Shown piece after piece: positions 1 to 9,944 of a stretch of 64,000 bases of DNA; the first letter of the stretch is position 1, and the number at the start of each line of letters is the position of its first letter. The notes below the pieces were generated by a model. It made no database searches and was not told the origin of the DNA. It worked only from the letters and a program-made list of their open reading frames with translations. The position numbers and the translations under genes were made by a program. The stretch comes from Acarospora socialis (taxonomy: Eukaryota > Ascomycota > Lecanoromycetes > Acarosporales > Acarosporaceae): assembly GCA_025617375.2 (NCBI GenBank), contig JAMYGW020000008.1, forward strand, positions 1,426,001 to 1,490,000, written 5' to 3'.

Positions 1-1379
1 AAAGAACCTGGAGACGGCGCCCTTGTACGCTGCCACTGATTTGTCTGCGCCTGCTCTTGGAGCTTCTGGCTTCGCGGCGTTTGCAGGAATCCTTTGTGGC
101 ACTAGCTTTTAGAGCAGTGGGTTTCGGTGTATTGTCCTTCCTGTTTGATTTGAGCGCTCGGGACTCAGTATGAGGAGAGGCATCGTCTTAGTTTGATAGC
201 TTACCCTTCAGCCCATCAGATATCTTGTCCATCCCTCTCGCTACCCCGGCGACCACTTCGCTGCGCAGTTCGACCTTAAGAATTGTGTCGTTACTATTGG
301 TGCTGCCGGGTACAGCTCGACTCTTTTGTACAAGTGCGGGTCCTTCTTGGTGCCAATGAACTCTGTCTGGGTCTTCGTTGCGGCCGGGATCTCTTTCGCA
401 GTGGGTTGGGACTTGCTTGTACTTCCCCTGCTGGTCGCCACGGTCGGGAGGAACGTTGCTTGATTGACAGCCGCGCTTGGTGCATCTTTCGAGACTGTGC
501 TGGGCTTTTGCTCTTCGAGTGTGCTTGGGCGTAACCTCTGTAGCGGTTTTAGTTGGCTGAGTGTCTTGAGAAACCCCTTTCGCTTGTATATTTGTGCTCT
601 GACTCGGTTTAGTAGCCTTGGTGCTTGCGCTTGGAGTTTGCCCCGGGCCAGCAGGTTAAGTGCTGGCAGTGGAGTTACTTGGTCCTGCAACTTTCCTCGC
701 AGTTGTCTCTGCCGCTTTCTCTGTGCTTGAGATGGAATCATTTTGTTTGACCTGTGCGATTGCAGTGGGTCCCTGGCTGGCAGGTTTCAAGCTGGTACTG
801 GAACCGCTTGGCTCTGCGGGTTTTGTCGCAGTGGTCTCCGCCCCTTTCTTTGTGCTTGGATAAGAATTCATTGGCTTAGCCTGTGTCGCTGCGGTGGGCC
901 CTTGTAGAGGCACGTTCTCGGCCGTGGAAGGTTCATCAAAGTCTGGGATCTTGCTCACGTCCCTTCCAACAACCTTCTTCGTAGTCGGTGCAGATTTTGA
1001 GGCCTCGTTGTTGTTGCTCGCAGCTGGTTTAGATGCATCTGGCCATTGCTTGGGACACCCGGGCCCAGCTGGCTGCTTTCACTGGCCTGGGTAGGCCTGC
1101 TTGGGTCAGTAGCCTTCCTGACGACTCTCTTGACCACTTTCCTGGGAGGGGCAGAGCTCACGGCTTTGGGGTCATTCGTCGGCGCCGCGTTAGACACATA
1201 GGCGTTAGTATTGCTTTTGGTAGCGGACCTCTGATCGGTGCTTTGGGAAGAAGGTTTACTGGATCCACGACCCTCTTAATGACTTTCTTAACAGCCTTCT
1301 TAGGTGCTGGAGCAGTAGTAGTGGTATTGCCATGATCGCCAGTCTGAGGTGTGGGTTCACTTTGCTGATTCGACGCCAT
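1..1379 (-). pseudogene. Decayed Ser/Thr/Pro/Lys-rich gene with KKVVKRVV-like repeats, runs off left edge
   Basis: I do not recognise this family. Reading the minus strand from an ATG at 1379 (MASNQQSEPTPQ) gives a Ser/Thr/Pro/Ala-rich protein with basic repeats: KKAVKKVIKRVVDP, then RKVVKRVVRKATDP, then TKKVVGRDV. The three repeats lie in three different frames. Natural-looking sequence continues past in-frame stops near 653 and 184 and switches frame again near 470-560, ending in a plausible helical stretch (ILKVELRSEVVAGVARGMDK) near 200-280. No GT-AG intron pair that I tried restores the frame, so indel decay is the simplest reading. Undetected introns or assembly errors are possible. The 5' end lies inside the window and the 3' end beyond base 1. 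Confidence 0.5.
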
Positions 1380-2966
1380 TCTTCCTCGTGCAACAACGGT
1401 CTTTGTTCAAGTGCGCGGAGAATGATTCTAACCAGGAGTGAAGATGGTCGCAGTCGAGCTGTAAATTCGGAAACAATACGTGTCTGTCGACTGCTGCAGA
1501 AAGAATGCCACTTAAGACCTCAGCAACTAGGGAAGATCAGCCATCATGAGATTCAATAATTTCGACACTGAAAGAGAACTGACGATGCAAAAGATAGTTG
1601 TTTGCCTCATAGACCGACGCTTTGTAAATGTACGAAAGCTGTTACAGTACTTACAGGAGAAATCGCACTTGTCGTATGATAGAGGGTAGATCTTCGTTTA
1701 CAAAACCCTAAGAGATTTGGAATCGCTATCAAAATCGATGGTGGCCAGTTCGTATAGTTCATGGAATTTGAACCCAGAATGTATGGGATGCGATTAAAGA
1801 CTGGAATTTGAACGAGAATATCAAGCAGATGACAGGGCGAAGCATGCGTGGGAGACGAAAAGCCAGCCGCTCTAACAATGGCAGACATTTTGAGCTTTTG
1901 CCTTCTCAACTATCACCTCATCACGCTAAACCCCAGTTCGGTAATTAGCAATCCTATGACGTTGGGGGCCGTATACACCAGAGACAGATAGCTCCATCTG
2001 AAGAAAGCTGTAAGCGCGACGTAGGCCGCGCTGAATTGGCGGAGCTCCCGTAGATAGGGTTCTCTGAAGTCAGGCCGATGCTTCAGGCATGACCAGGCTG
2101 CATCACCCAAGGGTCATTTTGCAGGACGATCCAGTCGAGCCTTCGATCCCTTGTCGTACAAAGTGCTTCGGTAAGGCAGTCCAGCTGCAGCCTTAACCCT
2201 AAACTCATTTCTCGGGCGCCTCTGCGTTGCTGACGAGGCAACAATCGGCAAGCCGTAGCGCTTAGTGGAAGGTCAGAGGAGGGCTTTGCTCGAAAATAAC
2301 CACCCAACTGTCTGCCTGCCACGGTCCAGAAGAGGAGACATCCACCTCATGGTTCCCGGTCTGAGCCAAAGCGTGCTCCATGTGGATTACACTCTGAAAT
2401 CCGCAGGCAGCAGAAGTAAGCAAGACGAACTCAGTTCGCTAGACATAGTACTTCATCACGAAAGACAACGGCAGAAGAAGAACGGTCAAAACTGCGGGGC
2501 GGGCTCGCCAATGAGACGATAGCAGCGAGCTGGCCGTCCTGACAAGCCCAGAGATGGGACGATGTAACACAAGAATCAAGCCTTCGAAATGATGGAGATA
2601 CTCGAGCTGACTGCATTAGTACAGCGATTCATCAACAAAGAGGGCGTTGTTGGCCATTCTCAAGAAGAAGAGGTGGGGACGGCAGTTTGAACGTACATGT
2701 GCGTAGGTAAGGACGGGTTATACTAATTGCTTAAACGAATATGTGAACAGAGACCATCACTCGTGTCCGACCTGCGGAAGGTCAGGTACGGCGATCAGCT
2801 AAAGCTTGACTCGAGATGCGTGCCAAAAGGGGAAGAATAATCTCCAATTAGATAACCTTTGAAGTGTTTTCTAATCCTGACATCTCTACGTGGCGAATCT
2901 ACATCATAAGGCCGAGATGCTGATATCAACCCAGCCCAAAGCTTACAGTACTCGTACGCCATGCCT
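1380..2966. other. About 1.6 kb with no supported gene
   Basis: Only short unconvincing frames are present. The most protein-like is on the minus strand at 1913-2110, ending with a hydrophobic stretch (YLSLVYTAPNVIGLLITELG). It has no recognisable family and no neighbouring exon I could join to it. The stretch may hold a relic of a membrane protein gene, but I cannot support a call. Confidence 0.4.
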
Positions 2967-5872
2967 TCACTCCAGTAATCCTGCCGCGACCGTCTCGCCG
3001 TTTGCCCTTAACACCACCCTGCCAGGCGCCTCAAGTGGAACAGCAGCATCCATCTCAACGACTATCCGAGCCACGCTCCCAGGTTGGACGAGTCTCGGTT
3101 TCTTCTTCAGTACCGCACCACTTGCCTTGTCCAGTGTGGCGAGTAGCTGCGTGATTCGTCCTGGTGCATGTAGTCGTCCGCGATGCACATCAATCTGCAT
3201 CGGCGTGATGTGATCGAACGCTAAAACCTTGGTCGTGAATGAGCTGATGTTGCGAATTGGCGACTTGTGGTGGCAAAGGACATCACCAGTCTTGATATGG
3301 ATTGGATCGATGTCCGTGAGGTGTAATGTCACGTTTTGACCCGCAACTGCCCAGCTACTGGGTTCTTGGTCAACTTCAAGACCCTTGATGTACGCCTTCT
3401 CGCCACTAGGCATGGCGATGAGTTGGTCTCCAATCTGCAGACTACCAGAGTCAATACGGCCGGAAACTGAGAGAGGGTTTTGCGCTCCTCCACGGAATAT
3501 GTCGCTAATGGTCATCCGGAGTGGCTTTTCCATTGCTCGTGAGAATGGCTCAGAGCTCTCTAGTTGCTCAACCAAGGTCGGCCCCTTATACCAAGATGCA
3601 TCGCCATCGCTAGCACGCTCCACGAGGTTGGCACCTGTCAGGCCGGAACAAGGAAGGAAGTAGATATTCTTCGCTTGAAAACCAGCCATAGTAAGAAAAG
3701 CAAGGGTTTGTTGTTGGATTTCATCAAAGCGTCCTTTGCTCCACTGAACGGTATCCATCTTGTTGACAACCACGAGGAGACGCTGTATACCCATACTTCG
3801 TACCAGAAGTGCGTGTTCCTTTGTCTGTCCCCTTAAGCCAGATTCAAAGCTACCCGTGCTGGCATCAACAACCAGTACTGCGAAGTCTGCCTGACTTGCA
3901 CCAGCAATCATATTGGGAATGAAATCTCGGTGCCCTGGTGCATCAAGAATTGTGAAGCTAGTTCCTTCGGTTTCGAACTTATTCATTGCAATGTCAATGG
4001 TCACTCCTCGATTCCGTTCCTCCGTGCCTTGATCTAGTACCCAAGCCAATGCAAACGAGGATTTGCCGATCTTCTCGGCTTCTTTGCGGTACTTGTCAAT
4101 CGTTCGTTGGTCCACAGCCTTGAGATCGTAGAGCAGCCGGCCCATAAGGGTACTTTTGCCAGCGTCAACGTGACCTAAAAAACCGTCAATACTATCTCAC
4201 GTGAAATTGTTCTAGGACAGACCGATGACCACAAAATTAGCGGTTTTCTTTCGTTTCGATTTTGCGTATTCGGCAACCACATCAAGATTCTTGCTCTTGA
4301 GTCGTGGCTGCTCCTCCAAAACCAGCCCATTTAGGCTGTTCGTAACCTGATCGGCGCTTTTGTTTCCGTTTGCTTGCTTTTTGCCGCTTTTGGTGCTTTT
4401 CGAACCTGAAACATGTTACTATGACCTTACTGCTGCCTTTCCAGCATACGCCGCACCTTTGGCTTGGGCATTGCTGACTATATCGTCCGGACTGGGCCCT
4501 GTAAATGCGATTAACTTAGTAGAATTCGGATCCGTGATGTACGGCAACTCGAAATCAGTGTGCAGCGTCCCTAACGGCGGTTCTTTGGCTTGATATCCAA
4601 GCACGGTCTTTGCGAACATTGATGGGTTCGCCAGTAGAGTGGTAGTATCCTGCACCTGTTGAGCTTCCGGCTCGTTCTCCTTGGCAGGCTCTTGTGGTAT
4701 CTCAGATGGTGGGGTAGGGCTTTCTCTCCGACGCAACGGATACCTTCGTGTTGTCGGCCATGGCATATGATTCTCGTCGTTAACTGTATTATCGTCGCTC
4801 ATCGAATCAAAGGCTGTCGTTAATTCCGGCTCTTTCTTCGCTTCGGCCTTTTTGCTTGTATTGAGCTTATCAAGAAGTGCGACTGAACTATTCTGCTGCT
4901 TGGATTGACCTTCGCTAGCCTTATCGGTTTCTCTCTTCCTCCTGGCCGCAGCTAGAGCTGCTAGCTTCGAGACCTTGCCCTCGGTCGTGCTCGATGAACC
5001 CCCGAGCAAACGAAGCCGAGGATACAAAGGTTCAATCAAAATCTCTCCTTGTCGGTGTTTTGGGACGTTGAGCCACGGTGAATCCTTGAAGAACTCCGTG
5101 ACCGAGAAAGAGCCAGAACAGGGCTCAGATGGATATGACAGAGGATAGCAAGCTCTTCGATCTGAGCAACATACTATATCAGCCTGGTCGCTCGACCAGG
5201 GGAGATTGGACATGACAAAAAGACACGCACCGTTGGATAATACGAAACCAAGACGATGATAGTAACTCAAGTAAATTTGAAACTGGTAACTATGGATAAA
5301 AAGAACGAACGTACTAACCGTTCATCTTATGTTCTGACTTCGTAGATGTGTGACCTGCATGCTTTTTGCTTTTCCCAGGCTCTGGGGCGGTGCGTTGATC
5401 GACGAAAATTGTCAGCTTTACTCGAAGGTTTTTCAGATGTATAGCTCACTCAGTATCCAAGTGACTGTCTTTTCAACGTCGTAGTAGTAATGCCACAGTG
5501 AGTCTTGTATCTCGTTATCTGTAACTAGAATATCTGGTCCCAGAACCTGACGAACTTTGAGAGTGCCCTCTTGCAGCTGCTCTGCATAACATAACAATTC
5601 TCAGCATACGAGCAAAAGACTACCACTCGGATGGGGCACATTTCGATGACCCACCTTTGTCCTCTGCACTGAGCTCTACTTGGAACGAGATATTAGCATC
5701 GAGTTCTGCTTTGGAGTCCACGCTTGGCTCAAGCTAGGCTATGAGATATATCTTCCATACTGTCCTCGCCGTTACCGGCCGCGCCGTAATTGTAGTCATA
5801 TTCGTCCCCGCCGTCGAAATCACCCAACTCATCCTCAAGGTCCAACGTTTTGACCAGTTTATGCCGGGACAT
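2967..5872 (-). CDS. HBS1: HBS1, eRF3-like translational GTPase of ribosome rescue (No-Go/Non-Stop decay)
   Basis: Hbs1 binds Dom34/Pelota and splits stalled ribosomes in the cytoplasm. The start MSRHKLVKTLDLEDEL at 5872 matches the usual acidic Hbs1 N terminus. The HBS1_N helix domain follows near 5460-5590 (IQDSLWHYYYDVEKTVTWIL). A middle exon carries FFKDSPWLNVP and KVSKLAALAAARRKRE. The GTPase core spans about 4270-2967: G1 (GHVDAGKST) is split by an intron of about 48 bp next to 4170, followed by DAPGHRDF (G3) and NKMD (G4), then EF1A-like domains 2 and 3 ending in AAGLLE. At least five exons are needed. The minor frame across the 5150-5270 intron is open, so the exact acceptor for the middle exon is uncertain. 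The family call is firm. Confidence 0.93.
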
Positions 5873-6187
5873 ATCGGTGACTTATGCAGGTAATTTCCCT
5901 TATAATGTGAAGAATGATAGGTACTGTACATCAGACCAGTCCGATCATTCGTGCTGTCATAAGGTAATCCAAAGTTATGATCAGTGTCCGTCATCGTCAA
6001 CCAAATGCGTACTAGCGAAGCACAGCGGGATAACCCGCCTGTGGCTGGTGAGCTTCAGCCCTACGGCTACGGCGTCCGACTTCTCAGCTCGTTCAGATAC
6101 CCTCTGGGGTGTAACTGTATCGACTTTAAGCACCTGTAAAGCTCCATTTTATTGGGACGCGCTTGCCATGTCCTCGAAAAGCGAACA
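5873..6187. promoter_or_regulatory. Divergent intergenic region HBS1 / GST-zeta
   Basis: This 315 bp spacer separates two divergently read starts and must hold both promoters and 5' UTRs. I see no clear TATA box and no other gene. Confidence 0.4.
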
Positions 6188-6835
6188 ATGCCACTCTATC
6201 CTCTAAAGCTCCATCTGTACCACACCGCCCTCTCCGGATGCAGCGCCCGCATCCGCATCGCCGCCCACCTCAAACGGATCCCTCTAACCTACCATGCGCT
6301 CAACCTCCGCAACAATGAACACCAGACAGACGCGTATCTCAGAATAAACCCCAATGGCACTGTCCCAACCCTCATCGTGGAATACCCGAATGAGCAAACG
6401 TTCAGCATCACGCAGTCGCTTCCCATACTGGAGTACTTGGAAGACGTCTCTATGGATGCCGTCCGTCTGCTGCCGCCGGTGACGGACATGCGTGCGCGAG
6501 TCAAAGTTAGGGAGCTGGCAGCGCTCGTGGCTTGTGATATCCAACCGCCGCAGAATCTGCGAATTAGAGCCCATATCAAGGTGGCCGGGGGCGATCCCCT
6601 CAGGTATGCATCTGAAATAATCACGCGCGGTTTGTCCGCCTACGAGAAGATCGCCAGGCAGTGTGCTGGTACGTACTCGGTAGGCGACGACGTGTCGCTT
6701 GCAGACGTATGTCTTATTCCAATGCTGGAGGGGGCAAGTCGTGTGGGCGTTGATGTGGGGCAGTGGGAGGTTGTAGGTAAAATCGCGAACCAGTGTGCAA
6801 AGTTGGCAGCTTTCCGAGAGGGGGGCACTAGGTAG
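6188..6835 (+). CDS. maiA: Zeta-class glutathione S-transferase / maleylacetoacetate isomerase
   Basis: This enzyme isomerises maleylacetoacetate to fumarylacetoacetate with glutathione in the last steps of Tyr/Phe catabolism. The 215-aa product starts MPLYPLKLHLY. The zeta-class active-site motif appears as SGCSARIRIA (family: SSCSxRVRIA) near residues 14-23. NPNGTVPTL and ITQSLPILEYL form the glutathione-binding thioredoxin half, and the helical half holds VSLADVCLIP. I chose the second ATG (6188) because an upstream in-frame ATG at 6152 only adds a non-family leader. The protein ends at AAFREGGTR, slightly short of the family's usual Pro-rich C-terminal tail. No intron is seen. A generic GST activity is the alternative. 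Confidence 0.85.
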   Translation: MPLYPLKLHLYHTALSGCSARIRIAAHLKRIPLTYHALNLRNNEHQTDAYLRINPNGTVPTLIVEYPNEQTFSITQSLPILEYLEDVSMDAVRLLPPVTDMRARVKVRELAALVACDIQPPQNLRIRAHIKVAGGDPLRYASEIITRGLSAYEKIARQCAGTYSVGDDVSLADVCLIPMLEGASRVGVDVGQWEVVGKIANQCAKLAAFREGGTR

Positions 6836-7015
6836 AGCGTGAAAAGGACAAACTCTGAGCTAGGTTGACTTGGAACAGAATATCTAGAATGCATTACATA
6901 TAATGTAAGGTAGATCCAATCCAACCTATCAAGGCGTTGAGCAAGAGACATTGACTATGACCCCGATCTCTGACTATCAGTGAGACATGCTCCTAACGCC
7001 TTGAGAAACCTGGCC

Positions 7016-9427
7016 CTAAAGATCAATCAAGCTTTCCTCTACTACTTTGGGCTGAGGCTGATGATGTGGCGCTGAAGGAAATGATTCTTGAGTGTAGGTA
7101 CTAAAAGTTGGGTAAGGCACGTCTGCTTGCCGCGACTGCTGGGAATGCTGTGGTATTGGGGGTTGCTGCTGTTCCCAGGAGCGGTCCCTATGCACGAACG
7201 GACTGGATTGTTGTTGCGGAGGGGCAGGTTGTGCTTGAGGTGGAGCTTGACGGTATTGCTGTGGCGAAGACGGCTGAGAAGTGTGTTGACGATCATTCGA
7301 TGTGTTGTAGGGCTGTCGTGTTGCAGGCACTTGCTCCTGCTTCCCATAGTAAAATGAGTTGGCAGGCTCTGGCGGAGGAGAGCACAGCGGTACTTGGGAA
7401 GACGCATAAGCCAAATGCGGGTCTGCGGGAACATGAGGTTGTGGCTGTTGCTGACTGTGAGTTTGAATGTGTGGTTCGGACGGGTACGGCATGTTTTGCA
7501 GCTGCGGGGGCGACTGAGGATAGGCCTGAAAGCTGGAGGAACGCTGCGGAGGGTAGCCATTATACTGTGGTCGCTGTTCAGGCATGTGACTTGGGTCGTA
7601 AGCACTAGGACTCGCAACAGAAGTCCTCTCGTAGGTTTGATAGGGAGACTGAGGCTGAGATGTATAGTTGTACCCGGGTTCGTTTCGAGTAGAGGGATCT
7701 GATGGCGGCATTGTATTACCCGTATAGAAGCTCTCGGCTCCGCTTTGACCGTGATGGGCGTCTAGGGGAATGGTAGGATAGATATTCGATGATGATCGAT
7801 GCCGTTGAACCACGCCGTAGCCGCCAATAGAATGCTGGCTGTACGTACTCGACAGCCTTTCTTCTAGCATGCGGTCATAATAGCGCACAACGGTAGCCAA
7901 TTTGGCGTGTAGATCCAGTAAAGTATCTGAAAGTGTTAAAGCATATAACGGCCAACTTCAGGATAGAACCTACCGTGTTTGCTCATCGTCTCCCCGTACG
8001 TCCTAGCCAGCTTGGGCCGGAGCGCCCCTATACTCTCGTAGAGCTCCTGTATTTGAGGTTCTCGTAAAATGGTACCAGGAGGCTGGTGCTGTAATCGATC
8101 GACCAAAGTAGAGAACAGGTTTATGTTTTCCGCTTCGACTGGGGTAAGTTCGTAACTAGCCTTGGGCATCACAAAGGATGAGGAGCCAGACGTGCTTGAA
8201 ACATTGGCAGTCTGCTGTTTCAGGCTCGCGGCATGCCGTTTCTTCTGTTCGTGCATGTCCTGAAGTGATGCTGCTATGGCAGCTTTTAGTTCTGGATCCT
8301 CCTCCTCTTCTGGTGGTTTGGGTCCTTTCGAGGTGTCATTCGAAAAAGAGTGATTACGCTGAGCCTGCAGTTGTGCTTGCGGCACGTAACCTGCTCCCTT
8401 GTGACCTTTCACATCTTCTAAACTCATCTCCAGCGCCCTCTTCAGATCTTCGTCAAACCCGTCGTCAACTCGAGCATCGCGTGGCTGCATGGACGTTCGG
8501 TGACTAGAGGTAGAATGATGCTTGAACGGAAAGCGCTCCGCGGGAATAGAAACAGTACGTGTCTTTTCCATCAACTTTGCGTAACAGCCATCGTCGACCC
8601 GCACCGGTTGTATAATTCCCAGGTGCGGTAGTGGTATAGATTTGCCAGAACACTGGGCGTCGAAAACATTGCCGCAATTTCGACAGTGGTGTTTTCGATT
8701 GGTGAAGCTGAATGGTGTCCGACAACGCATGCACACGTCCGAATCCGTCCATTCAGGTGGCTAAAAGCATAGTTCATTTTTAGTACAGGCCGACGAGCGT
8801 GACAGACAACAGAAGCCTTACAGCGCTGCTATCAAGCATGCTGCTTGTTATCTCGACTTTTGGCGGAAAGTGAAATCCTTCATGTTGTAGGCTCCTGTAC
8901 GTTTCTCCAACGTAAGACAGATCTCCACGTCCCTCCGTAGCGCTCGCCCAAGCCTGCACAAGCTCCAGAATCTTCTGTTTGACATCGTAGTTTGCCGCAG
9001 CACCTCCGTACGCCTTTAACAGCGAGACAAGGTTGTCCATGAATTCCCTCGATGCAATCTCAGCAAGAAAGTGTGCACCGCCATTCTTGACACAGGTATC
9101 CGTGAGCTACACCCAGCAGAGTAAGCCTCATATCAGAGAAAAAGCAGCGACCTTGATCATTTACCTTCAGAGCTGCAAGCTGGACGTTCGGATTCTTGTG
9201 GCCTATTCGCCGTTTCAGTGATCTCATAGCCTCTTTCGGCTGGACGCTCTTCGACCGGATGACATCTGAGATCTCCAAGTTCAGCGCTATATCTTCTCTA
9301 CACTGAGGTCAGTCCCTTGTACTCCGATAGCTCCGTAGTGTAGAAGCTTAGAGGCTTACAAGCTGGAAGAAGTTGCTCGCTCAATCTGCTCATCCAAAGC
9401 AGAGTTTGAAGCAAACCATCCGGCCAT
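7016..9427 (-). CDS. VPS27: VPS27, ESCRT-0 subunit (VHS-FYVE-UIM)
   Basis: Vps27 sits on endosomes and hands ubiquitylated cargo to the ESCRT machinery. The start [20 protein letters not shown] at 9427 opens a VHS domain spread over several short exons (9427 to about 8780). A FYVE zinc finger follows with the core RKHHCRNCG (about 8690). Two ubiquitin-interacting motifs are visible: [15 protein letters not shown] and [19 protein letters not shown]-like helical region (8200-7940) leads into a long Pro/Gln/Ser-rich tail ending SLIDL, a clathrin-box-like C terminus known from yeast Vps27. The partner HSE1 lies about 17 kb away, and the neighbouring divergent gene is the deubiquitinase of the same pathway. 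Exon junctions in the VHS part are approximate. Confidence 0.95.
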
Positions 9428-9944
9428 GATGAAAGCCCCGTGTTTTCACAGCGTCCAGCTCTGAGGTATTCAGAAATTCTGTCGTGAGTCCAGTAATCGT
9501 GAAGATGTAAGATTGTTGAGGGAAGCAACGTTGCTGGACAGTGTTGCCTATGGTTTAGTTTAAATGCGGCTTAAGCAACAGCGCAGTGCCGCCCATGACG
9601 AAAGCGTAAGCTAGCTCCCGCGCTCCCAAGTCCGTCAGCCACACGTGGCGGCGCTTTCGCCATCATCGTTTCAATCGTTGAAACGTGAAAGAGATCTTCC
9701 CGCTGTAAGCAGCGCATTCTGTTGCCGTTCAGTTACTCACAAACTCCATACTTGAGCCTTGTGGTCAGTGGCCGCGCAACCTCAACATCTTCTTTTCTCA
9801 GTCCGGGCAATATCCTGTGCAATCGAGGTACGAATTACGTCTCCACCTCAGGGCGCCAACCAAAGTACTGTCAAAACTTGACCGACCTCTGCACCACAAC
9901 GATATGACACTATATTCATTCCTTCTTGATATACAGCTCTCGTT
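9428..9944. promoter_or_regulatory. Shared promoter region VPS27 / DOA4
   Basis: 517 bp lie between the starts of two divergent genes that act in the same endosomal pathway. A CACGTG E-box core lies at 9642-9647, in the context ACACGTGGCG, and an inverted repeat follows at 9667-9685. Regulatory roles are inferred from position only. Confidence 0.5.
9667..9685. repeat. Perfect 8-bp inverted repeat in the bidirectional promoter
   Basis: CGTTTCAA, a 3-bp spacer and TTGAAACG form a perfect palindrome between two divergent ESCRT-pathway genes. It could be a dimeric factor site. It matches no consensus that I can name. Confidence 0.4.

Noticed and set aside
1913-2322. Minus-strand frames with a hydrophobic C terminus as a possible membrane protein gene
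   Set aside because: Two frames cannot be joined convincingly, and no family or start is recognisable.
7108-7702. Plus-strand frames opposite the VPS27 tail
   Set aside because: They mirror the Pro/Gln-rich VPS27 C-terminal coding sequence.
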